Shown here: in pieces, positions 51,130 to 60,731 of the stretch | Layout: every line of letters starts with the position of its first letter | Position numbering within the stretch: position 1 is the first letter of the stretch | Origin: Euzebya tangerina | GTDB lineage: Bacteria; Actinomycetota; Nitriliruptoria; Euzebyales; Euzebyaceae | Reading direction: 5' to 3' | Length of the DNA stretch: 64,000 bases | NCBI RefSeq assembly: GCF_003074135.1 | Contig: NZ_PPDK01000002.1 | Coordinates: 1 to 64,000, forward strand | Made by a program: the position numbers and the translations under genes | The notes under the pieces: model-generated | The model's input: only the letters and a program-made list of their open reading frames with translations | Databases searched by the model: none | What the model was told of the DNA's origin: nothing

Positions 51130-52701
51130 CTACTCCGCCGCGGCGAAGATGCCGTCCAGTTCGGCTTCCAGCTCGCCAGCCGCGGCCGCGATGTCGAGGT
51201 CGGGGTCGGAGAGTTGAGCACTCTCGAAGTCGGCCATGGCCAGCTTGTACTCGTCCCACGCCGGGGTCGCCTGCTCGTGACTCGGGACGTCGGAGAACTG
51301 CGCGGAGTCCCGGGCGACCTGCCAGTTGACGCCCTGGGGAAAGGTCTCATCGAGGTCGGCGTAGAAGGCCTCGGTCAACGCCGGGTCGGCCGGTGCGGCG
51401 CCGTAGGCGTTCAGCAACGGAAGGGCGGCGTCGTCCAGCAGGTAGGTGAGGACCTCGAAGGCCTCGTCCGGATGCTCGGTCGACTCGAAGATGCGGAACG
51501 TGTCACCGTGCATCTTCGCGGTGACCGTGCCCTGGTGGGAGGGGAAGACGGCGATGTCGAAGAACTCGAGGCCGTTGCCGTCCTCGTCGCGGACGCAACA
51601 GGTGTACCAGAGGTGGGAGTTGGCCATCGCCACGTTGCCGGAGCTGAACGGGTTGCCGCTCAGCAGGTCGGAGTCGAACTGCTCCTGGCTCGGCGCCGCC
51701 CCGACGTCCCACACCAGGTCGTGGTACCACTGCCACTCGTCCACCCACTGGTCGGGGATGTCGGCGCTACCGTCGTCGGCCACCGGGTAGCCGGCGCCGA
51801 ACGCCGTGCCCTGGGCGTACATGAGGCTGACCCACTGGTGGACGAAACCCCACTGGACGGTCTGGGTCCGGTCGAAGGCATCGTCGGTGGCATCGACCCC
51901 GTTCGCGTCCACGGTCAGGAACGCCGCCAGCTCCGCGACCTTGTCCCAGTCCCAGGTGCCCTCGAACTCCGTTCCCTCGCCGTAGATCGCGGTCCCGTCC
52001 TCGCCGTACTCCTGCGGCGGGTAGGGCAGGCCGGCCTCATCGAACAGCTCGGTGTTGTAGTAGATGAAGGAAGGGAAGGACGCGAACGGCAGTCCGGGCA
52101 GGGTCCCGTCCTCCTCCCGGAAGTTCTCCACGGTCTCCTCGTCGAAGCGGGTCAGATCGACGCCCGTCTCCTCGACGAACGGCTCGAGGTCGAGGTACAG
52201 GCCGGCGTAGGAGTTCGAGCCGTCCCGTCCCACCGGGCCGACGATGTCGGGCGCGTTGCCGCCCGCGATCTGGGTCGAGAGGGTGTCGTAGGCGACGTCG
52301 TTCTCCACGATCTCGAGCACGACCTCGATCTCGGACTGGCTGTCGTTGAACTCGGCCACGACCTCCTCCTGCGCCGCGATCTGCTCCGGCTGCCCGCCGG
52401 ACCCGAGGCCGACGAACCAGCGGATCTCGACCCGGTCGCCGGAGCTGCTGTCCTCGCCGCCCGTGGCGTCCTCCGTGGCTTCGTCGTCGTCGATCTCCTC
52501 CGACATGGCCTCGTCGTTGGCCTCGTCGGACTCGGTGTCCTCCTCGGCTGCTCCCGCCGCGGCGTCTGCGGCGTCGTCGCTGGTGGCGGCCTCCGAGCCG
52601 GTGTCACCCCCCTCCGCGGTGTCCCCGCCGCCGCACGCGGCTGCGATCAGGACCAGAATCAGTGCCACGGCCACATGGGCGCGGCGGTCTATTGTTGTCA
52701 T
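51130..52701 (-). CDS. Sugar-binding lipoprotein of ABC importer
   Basis: This 523-aa extracellular solute-binding protein has a lipobox LIAAAC with Cys23 as the lipidation site. The ATG at 52699-52701 follows AAGGAGAAGG at ideal spacing. Residues 24-95 form an unusual Asp/Glu/Ala-rich low-complexity tether. The mature domain then begins at VEIRWFVGLGSGG. The fold is the type 1 (MalE-like) family, with conserved segments such as GNAPDIVGPVGRDG and PGLPFASFPSFIYYNTELFD. The ligand is predicted to be a beta-glucoside from the GH1 gene in the operon. Confidence 0.9.
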   Translation of the reverse strand: MTTIDRRAHVAVALILVLIAAACGGGDTAEGGDTGSEAATSDDAADAAAGAAEEDTESDEANDEAMSEEIDDDEATEDATGGEDSSSGDRVEIRWFVGLGSGGQPEQIAAQEEVVAEFNDSQSEIEVVLEIVENDVAYDTLSTQIAGGNAPDIVGPVGRDGSNSYAGLYLDLEPFVEETGVDLTRFDEETVENFREEDGTLPGLPFASFPSFIYYNTELFDEAGLPYPPQEYGEDGTAIYGEGTEFEGTWDWDKVAELAAFLTVDANGVDATDDAFDRTQTVQWGFVHQWVSLMYAQGTAFGAGYPVADDGSADIPDQWVDEWQWYHDLVWDVGAAPSQEQFDSDLLSGNPFSSGNVAMANSHLWYTCCVRDEDGNGLEFFDIAVFPSHQGTVTAKMHGDTFRIFESTEHPDEAFEVLTYLLDDAALPLLNAYGAAPADPALTEAFYADLDETFPQGVNWQVARDSAQFSDVPSHEQATPAWDEYKLAMADFESAQLSDPDLDIAAAAGELEAELDGIFAAAE

Positions 52702-52716
52702 TGCCTTCTCCTTCGG

Positions 52717-52730
52717 TGGTAACGCTCTGG
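52717..52730 (-). promoter_or_regulatory. Degenerate LacI-type operator near binding-protein gene
   Basis: On the minus strand CCAGAGCGTTACCA matches 9 of 14 positions of the perfect operator TGAGAGCGCTCTCA found before the regulator. It ends 15 bp before the start of the binding-protein gene. It could be a weaker regulatory site for the sugar operon. Confidence 0.35.
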
Positions 52731-52743
52731 CGGGGAGGTAGTG

Positions 52744-52774
52744 GGACCACCGGACTCGAACCTCCGGTGGTTCC
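52744..52774 (-). terminator. Hairpin between LacI regulator and binding protein
   Basis: ACCACCGGA (52746-52754) and TCCGGTGGT (52763-52771) form a perfect 9-bp stem with an 8-nt loop, extended by GG/CC with a one-base bulge. It lies after the regulator stop and before the operon. It probably terminates or attenuates read-through from the regulator gene. The loop resembles a tRNA T-loop, but no cloverleaf fits. Confidence 0.55.
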
Positions 52775-52805
52775 ACGCTGGCTTCGTTCGTCGGGGATAG
52801 CTGGG

Positions 52806-53816
52806 CTAGGTGCTGGCGCCTCCGTCCGTGGAGGCGCGGATGATCAGCTCGGTTGGCAGCAGGACCCGTTGGGGCGCCCCGTCGGGGTCGTCCAGCAGAG
52901 CCAGCAGACTGGCCGCAGCCTGCATGCCGACCGCCCGGACGTCCTGCCGGATCGTGGTCAGCGGTGGCGGCAGGGTGGCCGCGAACTCGAGGTCGTCGAA
53001 GCCCGCGACCGCGACGTCGCCCGGGATGTCGACGCCGCGCTCCTGCAGTGCCAGGTAGGCGCCGTGCGCCACGAAGTCGTTGACGCAGAAGATCGCCTCG
53101 ACCCCACGCTCCAGCAGTTCAGGGGCCACCCGCTGCCCGTCGTGGCGCTCATAGTTGCCCACGGCGACGTAGCGGTCGGGGTCGAGGCCAGCGTCGAGCA
53201 TGGCCAGGCGGTAGCCCTCGAGCCGATCGTCAGCAGCCACCGTGCCCGGCCGCCCGGTGATGTGGCCGACCCGGGTCCGACCCGACTCGATCAGGTGCCG
53301 GGTGACGGTCCGGGCCGCCTCGACGTTATCGATGTCGACGTAGCTGGCGTCTGCATCCTCGCGCCGGTGACCGATGAGGACCGTCGGGATCGGAGCGGCC
53401 CGAAGCCCGTCGACCAGCGGGTCGTCGCGGAAGTGTGCGGTGACGATGATCCCATCGGCGATGCCACTGGAGCGGATGTGCTCCAGCGTGTCGGCCTTGG
53501 AGCGATTGCCCAGCCACAGCATCATGCCCGTGGCCTGCTCGGCCAGACCGTCACTGATGCCGTGCATCAGGTCGGCGAAGTAGGCGTCCTTGAACAGCAC
53601 CGTCGGCTCTTCGTGCATCACGACGCCGACGACGCCCGAGCGACCCGTCACCAGCGTTCGGGCGGCCCGGTTGGGTCGAAAGCCGGTCTCGTCGAGGACC
53701 TGCTGAACGCGCCTGCGGGTCCGCTCCGACACCGAGCCGCCGTTGACCACCCGCGACACGGTCGCTCGGGACACACCGGCCAACGCTGCCAGGTCCTCGA
53801 GTGTCTTCGGCTTCAC
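52806..53816 (-). CDS. LacI-family transcriptional regulator (CebR-like)
   Basis: This 336-aa repressor has an N-terminal LacI helix-turn-helix (TLEDLAALAGVSRATVSRVV) and a periplasmic-binding-protein-like effector domain (GVVMHEEPTVLFKDAYFADL through VAVAGFDDLEFAATL). It precedes the binding-protein, permease and beta-glucosidase genes on the same strand. It is therefore likely to repress them until a glucoside is present, as CebR does in Streptomyces. The palindrome TTGAGAGCGCTCTCAA (53830-53845) lies 13 bp upstream of its start and fits a LacI-family operator. This suggests autoregulation. Confidence 0.92.
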   Translation of the reverse strand: MKPKTLEDLAALAGVSRATVSRVVNGGSVSERTRRRVQQVLDETGFRPNRAARTLVTGRSGVVGVVMHEEPTVLFKDAYFADLMHGISDGLAEQATGMMLWLGNRSKADTLEHIRSSGIADGIIVTAHFRDDPLVDGLRAAPIPTVLIGHRREDADASYVDIDNVEAARTVTRHLIESGRTRVGHITGRPGTVAADDRLEGYRLAMLDAGLDPDRYVAVGNYERHDGQRVAPELLERGVEAIFCVNDFVAHGAYLALQERGVDIPGDVAVAGFDDLEFAATLPPPLTTIRQDVRAVGMQAAASLLALLDDPDGAPQRVLLPTELIIRASTDGGAST

Positions 53817-53829
53817 CTCGACCTCCGTG

Positions 53830-53845
53830 TTGAGAGCGCTCTCAA
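53830..53845. promoter_or_regulatory. LacI-type operator, perfect 16-bp palindrome
   Basis: TTGAGAGCGCTCTCAA is perfectly self-complementary with the central CG typical of LacI-family sites. It resembles the CebR consensus TGGGAGCGCTCCCA known from Streptomyces. It lies just upstream of the regulator start. Confidence 0.85.
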
Positions 53846-53965
53846 TCTAGCCTGCTGGCGAATCGCGAATCAAGGGGGTTCTGCGCCAGCCGCAGCACAG
53901 TGACGGCACAGCAGCCCCTGCAACCTCTGGTCCATCTGACCACCGCACCACAGCAAGGAGCTGTC

Positions 53966-54478
53966 ATGGGCCTCGAGATCACCAACCAGTACATCATCAA
54001 CGCACCGGTCTCCCGCATCTGGGAGGTCCTGGTCGACGAGTTCACCGACGTCGCCACGTGGGTGTCAGGGCTGGACGCCTCCGGCCCGAACCCGCAGGCC
54101 ACGCACATCCCGGAGGGTGCTCCCGCAGCCGGACGCTCCTGCGTCATCCCGGGCCTTGGTGCCACCGACGAGCGATTCACCGTATTCGACCCGGACAACC
54201 ACCGGTTCGGCTACTCCGTCGACGCCGAGAAGCTGCCCTCGTTCGTCTCCAACATGGAGAACGTCTGGACCTTGCGCAGCCGTGGACCGCGGACGACCGA
54301 GGTCACCCAGCGTCTGACGGCGGACGTCTCCGGGCCCCTCGGTGTCATCATGAAGCCGATGATGAAGCTGCAGTTCAACCGCCTGCTGAAGACCATCAAG
54401 GGCGATCTGGCCGCGTACGCCGAGACCGGCCGGGTCAGTGAGGCCAAGGCCAAGGAGTTGGCCAAGGCCGGCCGGTAG
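53966..54478 (+). CDS. SRPBCC (START-like) family protein
   Basis: This 170-aa protein begins GLEITNQYIINAPVSRIWEV, the usual opening of SRPBCC/polyketide-cyclase-like ligand-binding proteins. The ATG at 53966 has AAGGAG 5 bp upstream. It shows a predicted helix-grip pattern with WTLRSRGPRTTEVTQRL strands and a long C-terminal helix ending in a Lys/Ala-rich tail (KAKELAKAGR). The ligand is unknown. Members act as lipid binders, cyclases or activators. It is divergent from the LacI gene and separated from the next gene by a strong terminator. Confidence 0.8.
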   Translation: MGLEITNQYIINAPVSRIWEVLVDEFTDVATWVSGLDASGPNPQATHIPEGAPAAGRSCVIPGLGATDERFTVFDPDNHRFGYSVDAEKLPSFVSNMENVWTLRSRGPRTTEVTQRLTADVSGPLGVIMKPMMKLQFNRLLKTIKGDLAAYAETGRVSEAKAKELAKAGR

Positions 54479-54504
54479 CGGGCGTGACGGGTTCCTCCGG
54501 TCCT

Positions 54505-54525
54505 CCACCGGCGCTGCGCCGGTGG
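54505..54525 (+). terminator. Hairpin terminator after SRPBCC gene
   Basis: CCACCGGCG-CTG-CGCCGGTGG is a perfect 9-bp stem with a 3-nt loop, 26 bp after the SRPBCC stop. It probably ends that transcript before the regulator gene at 54597. Confidence 0.65.
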
Positions 54526-54596
54526 CGGCCTGATCGCCGGCGTGCCATCCCATACTGGATTGCACGCCGGTCCCCGACCGTGGATCGTTCGGTGGC

Positions 54597-57413
54597 GTGA
54601 CCATCTCGCTGGCCATCCTCGGCCCGCCCCTGCTTCGCGTGGACGGCCAGGCGGTCCGGGTGCCGGCAGGTCGACAGAGCCGGACACTGCTGCACCTGGC
54701 CATCCGACGTGACCAGGTCGTCAGCCAGGATCGGTTGGTCGACATGCTCTGGGCAGACGATCCGCCGAAGGATCCCGACAACGCGGTGCAGTACGTGATC
54801 GCACGGCTCCGACGGCTGCTGGAGCCCTCCCGCGGGCGAGGAGACCCCCCCGAGGTGCTGCAACGAGTGGGGGAGGGGTACCGGCTGCGACTGCCGGTAC
54901 AGGCCATCGACGCGGCCGTGCTCGACCAGACCGTGGCCTCCGGCACGCAGGATGCAGCGACCTACCGCGAGGCCATCGATAGCTGGCGTGGCCGGCCATT
55001 CCTCGACCACCCGGACGACCCAGTCCTGCAGAGCGAGTCCGCCCGGCTCACACAGCTGTACACCAGAGCCCTGGGTCGCTGGGCCGAGTTGGCACTGGAG
55101 GATGAGCAGGTCGACCGGGTCGCGGAGGAGGTGGGGGCGGCCTTGGCCCCCGGCGGCCCTGGCGGCCTGGATGAGGCGTTGCACCGACCGTTGATGATCG
55201 CCCTGTACCGGCAGGGCCGTCAGACCGAGGCACTGGCGGTGTACGACCGCCTCCAGGAGCGGCTCGTCGAGGAACTCGGGTTGGATCCCAGTCCGGCGCT
55301 CGCGACCATCCGCGACGCGATCCTGCGGCACGATGTCGCCGTGCTCGAGCCCAGAGCCGTCGGACGTCCATCGGCGCCACGAACGGGCCGAGCGTCAGCC
55401 CGTCCAGCGGCGCCGGTCGACACCTTCGTCGGGCGGGAGACCGAGCTCGCGGGACTTAGTGAGGCCGTCGACCGAGCGCGCCTGGTCACCCTGACCGGAC
55501 CGAGCGGCGTCGGCAAGACACGCCTGGCCCAGGAGTTCGGCTGGCAGCGTCACGCCGGTGCCATACCAGGTGAGCACGATCCGACCGATCCAGCCGTCGT
55601 GATCTGGGTATCCCTGGACCCGGTCCGGGACCCGCAGTTGGTCCTTCCCGCCGTCGCCGACGCCGCCGGGCTGCGTGAGAACCTGCAACGTCCCGCCGTC
55701 GACGTCCTCGCTGAGCAGCTCGGCGCCGCTGTGCTGATCCTGGACAATGCCGAGCACGTACTCACCGGGGTTGCCGATCTTCTCGGAGGACTGCTGGCGC
55801 GGCAGCCCGAGCTGCGTGCGGTGGTCACCAGCCAAGCCCGCCTCGGAATCCGCGGGGAGCAGGTGCTGACCCTCGATCCGTTGGAGCCACCCTCGGCCGC
55901 CGACCAGTCCTGGGCCTCGACGGCGGTGCAGCTCTTCTGTGATCGCGCGGCAGCCATCGACGGGACCTTCGAGGTCGACGACGCCACGGTGGAACACGTC
56001 TCCTCCATCGTCACCAGCGTGGACGGGTTGCCGCTGGCCATCGAGTTGGCCGCCGCCTCAGCCCGGACCGTCGGGGTGGCCGAGCTGGCCGCCCGGGTCG
56101 CGGAGTCGTTCGACTCCCTGGGTCGTGGAGGCAGCGACCGGCCCGCTCGACACCGCACGCTCGAGGCCGCATTCGAGTGGTCGCTGGCGACGTTGGATCC
56201 GGCAGACCGCGCCGCGCTCGACGGGCTCAGTGTCTTCGCTGACTTCAACCTCGACGGCGCCGAGGCCGTCGCTGGCGTGTCGTCGCTCTCGCCACTGCGC
56301 CGCCTCATCGACCGGTCGATGGTGCGGCGTGACCACAGCGGCCGCTATCGGATGTTGGCGACCATGCGGCGGCACGTCTGGTCGGGGCTGGAGGACTCGC
56401 GCCAGGTGGAGCTGACCACGGCGCTCGTCAGCTGGGTTCGGGGCGTGCTGGCCACACACGGCGCAGCCCTGCGCGGCGCGAAGCAGCTGGAGGCGATGAA
56501 GGCCCTCGATGCGGAGGCCGAGAACCTGCACGCCGTGCTGGACCACCTCATCCGGTCTGCCGATGAGCCTCAGACGATCGTCGAGGTCCTGACCGTCGCC
56601 AACCGCTACTGGGACTGGCGAGGTCGATTCGCCGAGGCCCTGCACTACAACGGTCGTGCTCTGGCGGCCTTCGAGGCGGCCGGCCTGCCGGCCAGCGGGC
56701 CACTGCTCGGCTGGCAGGCGTTCGCAGCCAGTCAGGAGGGCGAGTACGAACGGGCACTCGCCGCGGTCGATGGCGCGGTGGACAGCGGCTGGATCGAGAC
56801 CTCGACCAACCTCCCTGGAGGCTTGGTCATCAGGGCCATCCTGCGACGCCAGATCGGCGACCTGGACGGGGCCATCGAGGACGCGCAGGCCGTTCTCGAG
56901 CACGCCCGACGAGTGGGGAGCCCGTGGGGCCGTGGGTGGGCGCACGATGCCCTGGCGCACGCCTTCGCCGCTGTCGCCGACATCCGTCGAGCGCGAGCCC
57001 ACGCTGCGGCCTCCCTGGAGGAGTTCTCCGATCTGGGCGATCAGCGCGGCGTGGCATGGGCGCTGACGGGATTGGCCGACGTCGCCCGGGCCGACGGCGA
57101 CCCTGCCGAGGCCGTCGCGCAGGCGACCGCGGCGGCACGGATCGCGGCGGCGCTGGGCGACGCCCGGAATCTGGCGTGGGCGCTGGAGATCATGGCGTGG
57201 GGGCGCACGGAGGTCGAGCCGACTCGAGCGCTGACGCTGGTGGCTGCGGCCGCACGGCTGCGGGGCGAGCCACGGCCGGTCCCAGCGTCGGTCGATCGGC
57301 TGCTCGGGTCGGCCGAGGCTCCTCCCGTATCGGCGGAGGCAGTGAGCGCCGCACTCTCCGCAGGGTGGTCGGCTGCTGGCAGCCACGAGGCGCTGATGGA
57401 CCTGGCGGGATAG
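54597..57413 (+). CDS. SARP/AfsR-type regulator with BTAD, NB-ARC and TPR
   Basis: This 938-aa transcription factor starts with an OmpR-type winged helix (residues of about 1-95; RTLLHLAIRRDQVVSQDRLV). A bacterial transcriptional activation domain follows (about 100-245; LHRPLMIALYRQGRQTEALA, VEELGLDPSPALA). A STAND/NB-ARC ATPase comes next, with P-loop TGPSGVGKTRLAQE near residue 298, Walker B VLILDNAEH and the GLPLAIELAAASART motif. Degenerate TPR-like helices fill the rest. This is the AfsR-like layout that controls secondary metabolism or development in actinobacteria. No biosynthetic cluster is next to it, so its target is unknown. The GTG at 54597 is the first good start. Confidence 0.88.
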   Translation: MTISLAILGPPLLRVDGQAVRVPAGRQSRTLLHLAIRRDQVVSQDRLVDMLWADDPPKDPDNAVQYVIARLRRLLEPSRGRGDPPEVLQRVGEGYRLRLPVQAIDAAVLDQTVASGTQDAATYREAIDSWRGRPFLDHPDDPVLQSESARLTQLYTRALGRWAELALEDEQVDRVAEEVGAALAPGGPGGLDEALHRPLMIALYRQGRQTEALAVYDRLQERLVEELGLDPSPALATIRDAILRHDVAVLEPRAVGRPSAPRTGRASARPAAPVDTFVGRETELAGLSEAVDRARLVTLTGPSGVGKTRLAQEFGWQRHAGAIPGEHDPTDPAVVIWVSLDPVRDPQLVLPAVADAAGLRENLQRPAVDVLAEQLGAAVLILDNAEHVLTGVADLLGGLLARQPELRAVVTSQARLGIRGEQVLTLDPLEPPSAADQSWASTAVQLFCDRAAAIDGTFEVDDATVEHVSSIVTSVDGLPLAIELAAASARTVGVAELAARVAESFDSLGRGGSDRPARHRTLEAAFEWSLATLDPADRAALDGLSVFADFNLDGAEAVAGVSSLSPLRRLIDRSMVRRDHSGRYRMLATMRRHVWSGLEDSRQVELTTALVSWVRGVLATHGAALRGAKQLEAMKALDAEAENLHAVLDHLIRSADEPQTIVEVLTVANRYWDWRGRFAEALHYNGRALAAFEAAGLPASGPLLGWQAFAASQEGEYERALAAVDGAVDSGWIETSTNLPGGLVIRAILRRQIGDLDGAIEDAQAVLEHARRVGSPWGRGWAHDALAHAFAAVADIRRARAHAAASLEEFSDLGDQRGVAWALTGLADVARADGDPAEAVAQATAAARIAAALGDARNLAWALEIMAWGRTEVEPTRALTLVAAAARLRGEPRPVPASVDRLLGSAEAPPVSAEAVSAALSAGWSAAGSHEALMDLAG

Positions 57414-57501
57414 GGCCACGGGCATCGGTCCATCGCCGCGAATCCGTCGCCGGGAGGGCGAACGAGTGTCAGCGAGCGCAGCGTCTGCAAGGCTGGCCGC
57501 C

Positions 57502-59196
<1,695 letters not shown>

Positions 59197-59255
59197 ACCC
59201 CGCTCCCGCCATGCCTATCGGCCCCGATCGGGAGACGTGCACGGCGCTGCGGGGT
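59197..59255. terminator. Nested inverted repeats between convergent genes
   Basis: ACCCCGC (59197-59203) pairs with GCGGGGT (59249-59255), and CTCCCG (59203-59208) with CGGGAG (59229-59234). They lie right after the glnS stop and just before the end of the convergent AraC gene. This is probably a bidirectional terminator. The inner part also contains TCGGCCCCGATCG, reminiscent of the 55-bp dispersed repeat. Confidence 0.5.
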
Positions 59256-59265
59256 GAACGGACCA

Positions 59266-60090
59266 CTAGTCCGCCCGTTGGTCCGCCAGGTACTCGCCCG
59301 GTGTCAGACCGGTCACCCGCTTGAAGTCCCGCCCGAAGTGGGCCTGGTCGGTGTAGCCGAGGTCCGCCGCCAGGTCGGTGAGGCGGAGCGCGGAGGTGGC
59401 GCCGTCCTTCAACCCCTCCACCGCATCGTGCAGCCGCCGGCGCTGGATCAGCCACTTCGGCGTCACACCCAGCCGGTTACGGCACACGCGACCGAGGGTG
59501 CGCTCACTGACGGCCGCCAGCGAGGCCAGCTGGCTCACGCGGGTGATCGAGGAGTCGGTCTCGACAGCATCGACCAGCCGATTCATCAGCGCCCCCTCGG
59601 CATCGATTGGCAGGAAGCGCTGCAGCGCCGCAGCGTAGGTCGCGATCACCGCTCGGTGGGTGTCCGGCGACGTCGGATCCAGATCCATGGTCCGTCGCAC
59701 CCGTTCGCGGAGCGCAGTCCCGTCAAGGGTCGTCAGCGCGGCAAGGTCGACATGTCGGTCGGTGATCCGCTCGACCGGTGCGTCGAGGATCAGCCGCCCG
59801 GCGGCGGGCTGCAGCATCACCCCGGCCGCCCAGCCGGTGCCGGACAGCTCCACCGTCGAGACGCTGGTGGAGGGACCGTAGAAGCGTGCGTAGCTGTCTG
59901 CGACGACGATCAGACAGACGGGGTACTGCAGGACACGCTGCGTCCACACCTGCCCGTCTGCCAGCCGCCAGACAGGTAGCCAGAACCGCCGCGCGACCGC
60001 CTGGATGTCGGGCGGCGCTGGGTAGGTCGTGACGGGCGGCGTCGGTGCACTCGATCCCGTGAGGTGAGCGCGTCGAATCGGGTCCTGCAT
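59266..60090 (-). CDS. AraC-family transcriptional regulator
   Basis: This 274-aa regulator starts at the ATG complement at 60088-60090. The C-terminal DNA-binding domain has two helix-turn-helix units (SQLASLAAVSERTLGRVCRN and LRLTDLAADLGYTDQAHFGR) and ends with the usual FKRVTGLTPGEYLADQ. The N-terminal effector domain contains a DUF6597-like region (VLQYPVCLIVVADSYARFYG). It is divergent from the gene at 60142, with only 51 bp between starts, which suggests that it controls that gene. A TTGTACAA palindrome lies in that gap. Confidence 0.87.
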   Translation of the reverse strand: MQDPIRRAHLTGSSAPTPPVTTYPAPPDIQAVARRFWLPVWRLADGQVWTQRVLQYPVCLIVVADSYARFYGPSTSVSTVELSGTGWAAGVMLQPAAGRLILDAPVERITDRHVDLAALTTLDGTALRERVRRTMDLDPTSPDTHRAVIATYAAALQRFLPIDAEGALMNRLVDAVETDSSITRVSQLASLAAVSERTLGRVCRNRLGVTPKWLIQRRRLHDAVEGLKDGATSALRLTDLAADLGYTDQAHFGRDFKRVTGLTPGEYLADQRAD

Positions 60091-60141
60091 GCTGTCCGAT
60101 TTGTACAAGGCCGAGCGATGGGGCGGCCGTACGGTGCAGCC

Positions 60142-60693
60142 ATGACCACACCGATCGACCAGCAGTTCCGCACCCTCGCCGACCCCTTCATCGCCCTCGC
60201 GCGCACGCTCACCCCCGAGGAGTGGCAGCAGGACTCGCCATGCGACGGCTGGACCGCCGCTGACGTGGTGGACCACGTCATCACCACCCAGCAGGCCTTC
60301 TTCGATGGACATGAGATCGACCTGCCCGCCGCCTCCGGCAACCGCGACCCGGCCGCCACGCTGGAGGTGCACGTCGAGCGCGTGGTCAACTCCCTCTCGG
60401 ATCCGGCAGTGCCCGCGACCACGTTCGACGGGTTCTTCGGCCCGACCACCGTCGGCGACACCCTCCTGCGCTTCTACGGCTTCGACATGGTCGTGCACCG
60501 CTGGGACGTCGGCCGGGCGACCGGTCGCGAGGTCACCTTCGACGATGCGGAGCTGGACCTGCTCGAGACCGCCATCGAGGGGTTCGGCGAGAACCTGTAC
60601 CTGGAGGGCATCTGCAAGCCGGCGATGGAGGTGGCACCCGGCGCCGGCCGCCAAGAACGGCTGCTGGGGAGGCTGGGCCGCGCCATGGTGTGA
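60142..60693 (+). CDS. Maleylpyruvate-isomerase-like (TIGR03086/DinB-type) protein
   Basis: This 183-aa protein has the four-helix DinB/MDMPI layout of the mycothiol-dependent maleylpyruvate isomerase family. It has a metal-site histidine in VVDHVITTQQAF and the later DMVVHRWDVGRATG, which matches the family's second ligand region. Such proteins bind a divalent metal and often use mycothiol. The substrate is unknown. The ATG at 60142 follows the shared control region with the divergent AraC gene. It is followed 39 bp later by gltX. Confidence 0.82.
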   Translation: MTTPIDQQFRTLADPFIALARTLTPEEWQQDSPCDGWTAADVVDHVITTQQAFFDGHEIDLPAASGNRDPAATLEVHVERVVNSLSDPAVPATTFDGFFGPTTVGDTLLRFYGFDMVVHRWDVGRATGREVTFDDAELDLLETAIEGFGENLYLEGICKPAMEVAPGAGRQERLLGRLGRAMV

Positions 60694-60731
60694 CATGTTG
60701 CTCGATACCGCGGGGCCTACCATGCGCCCCC

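Noticed and set aside
52744-52774. GGTTCGAGTCC on the minus strand, like a tRNA T-loop
   Set aside because: The required 5-bp T-stem has mismatches, and no acceptor, D or anticodon stems fit around it. It is better explained as a terminator hairpin, although a remnant att-like sequence cannot be excluded.
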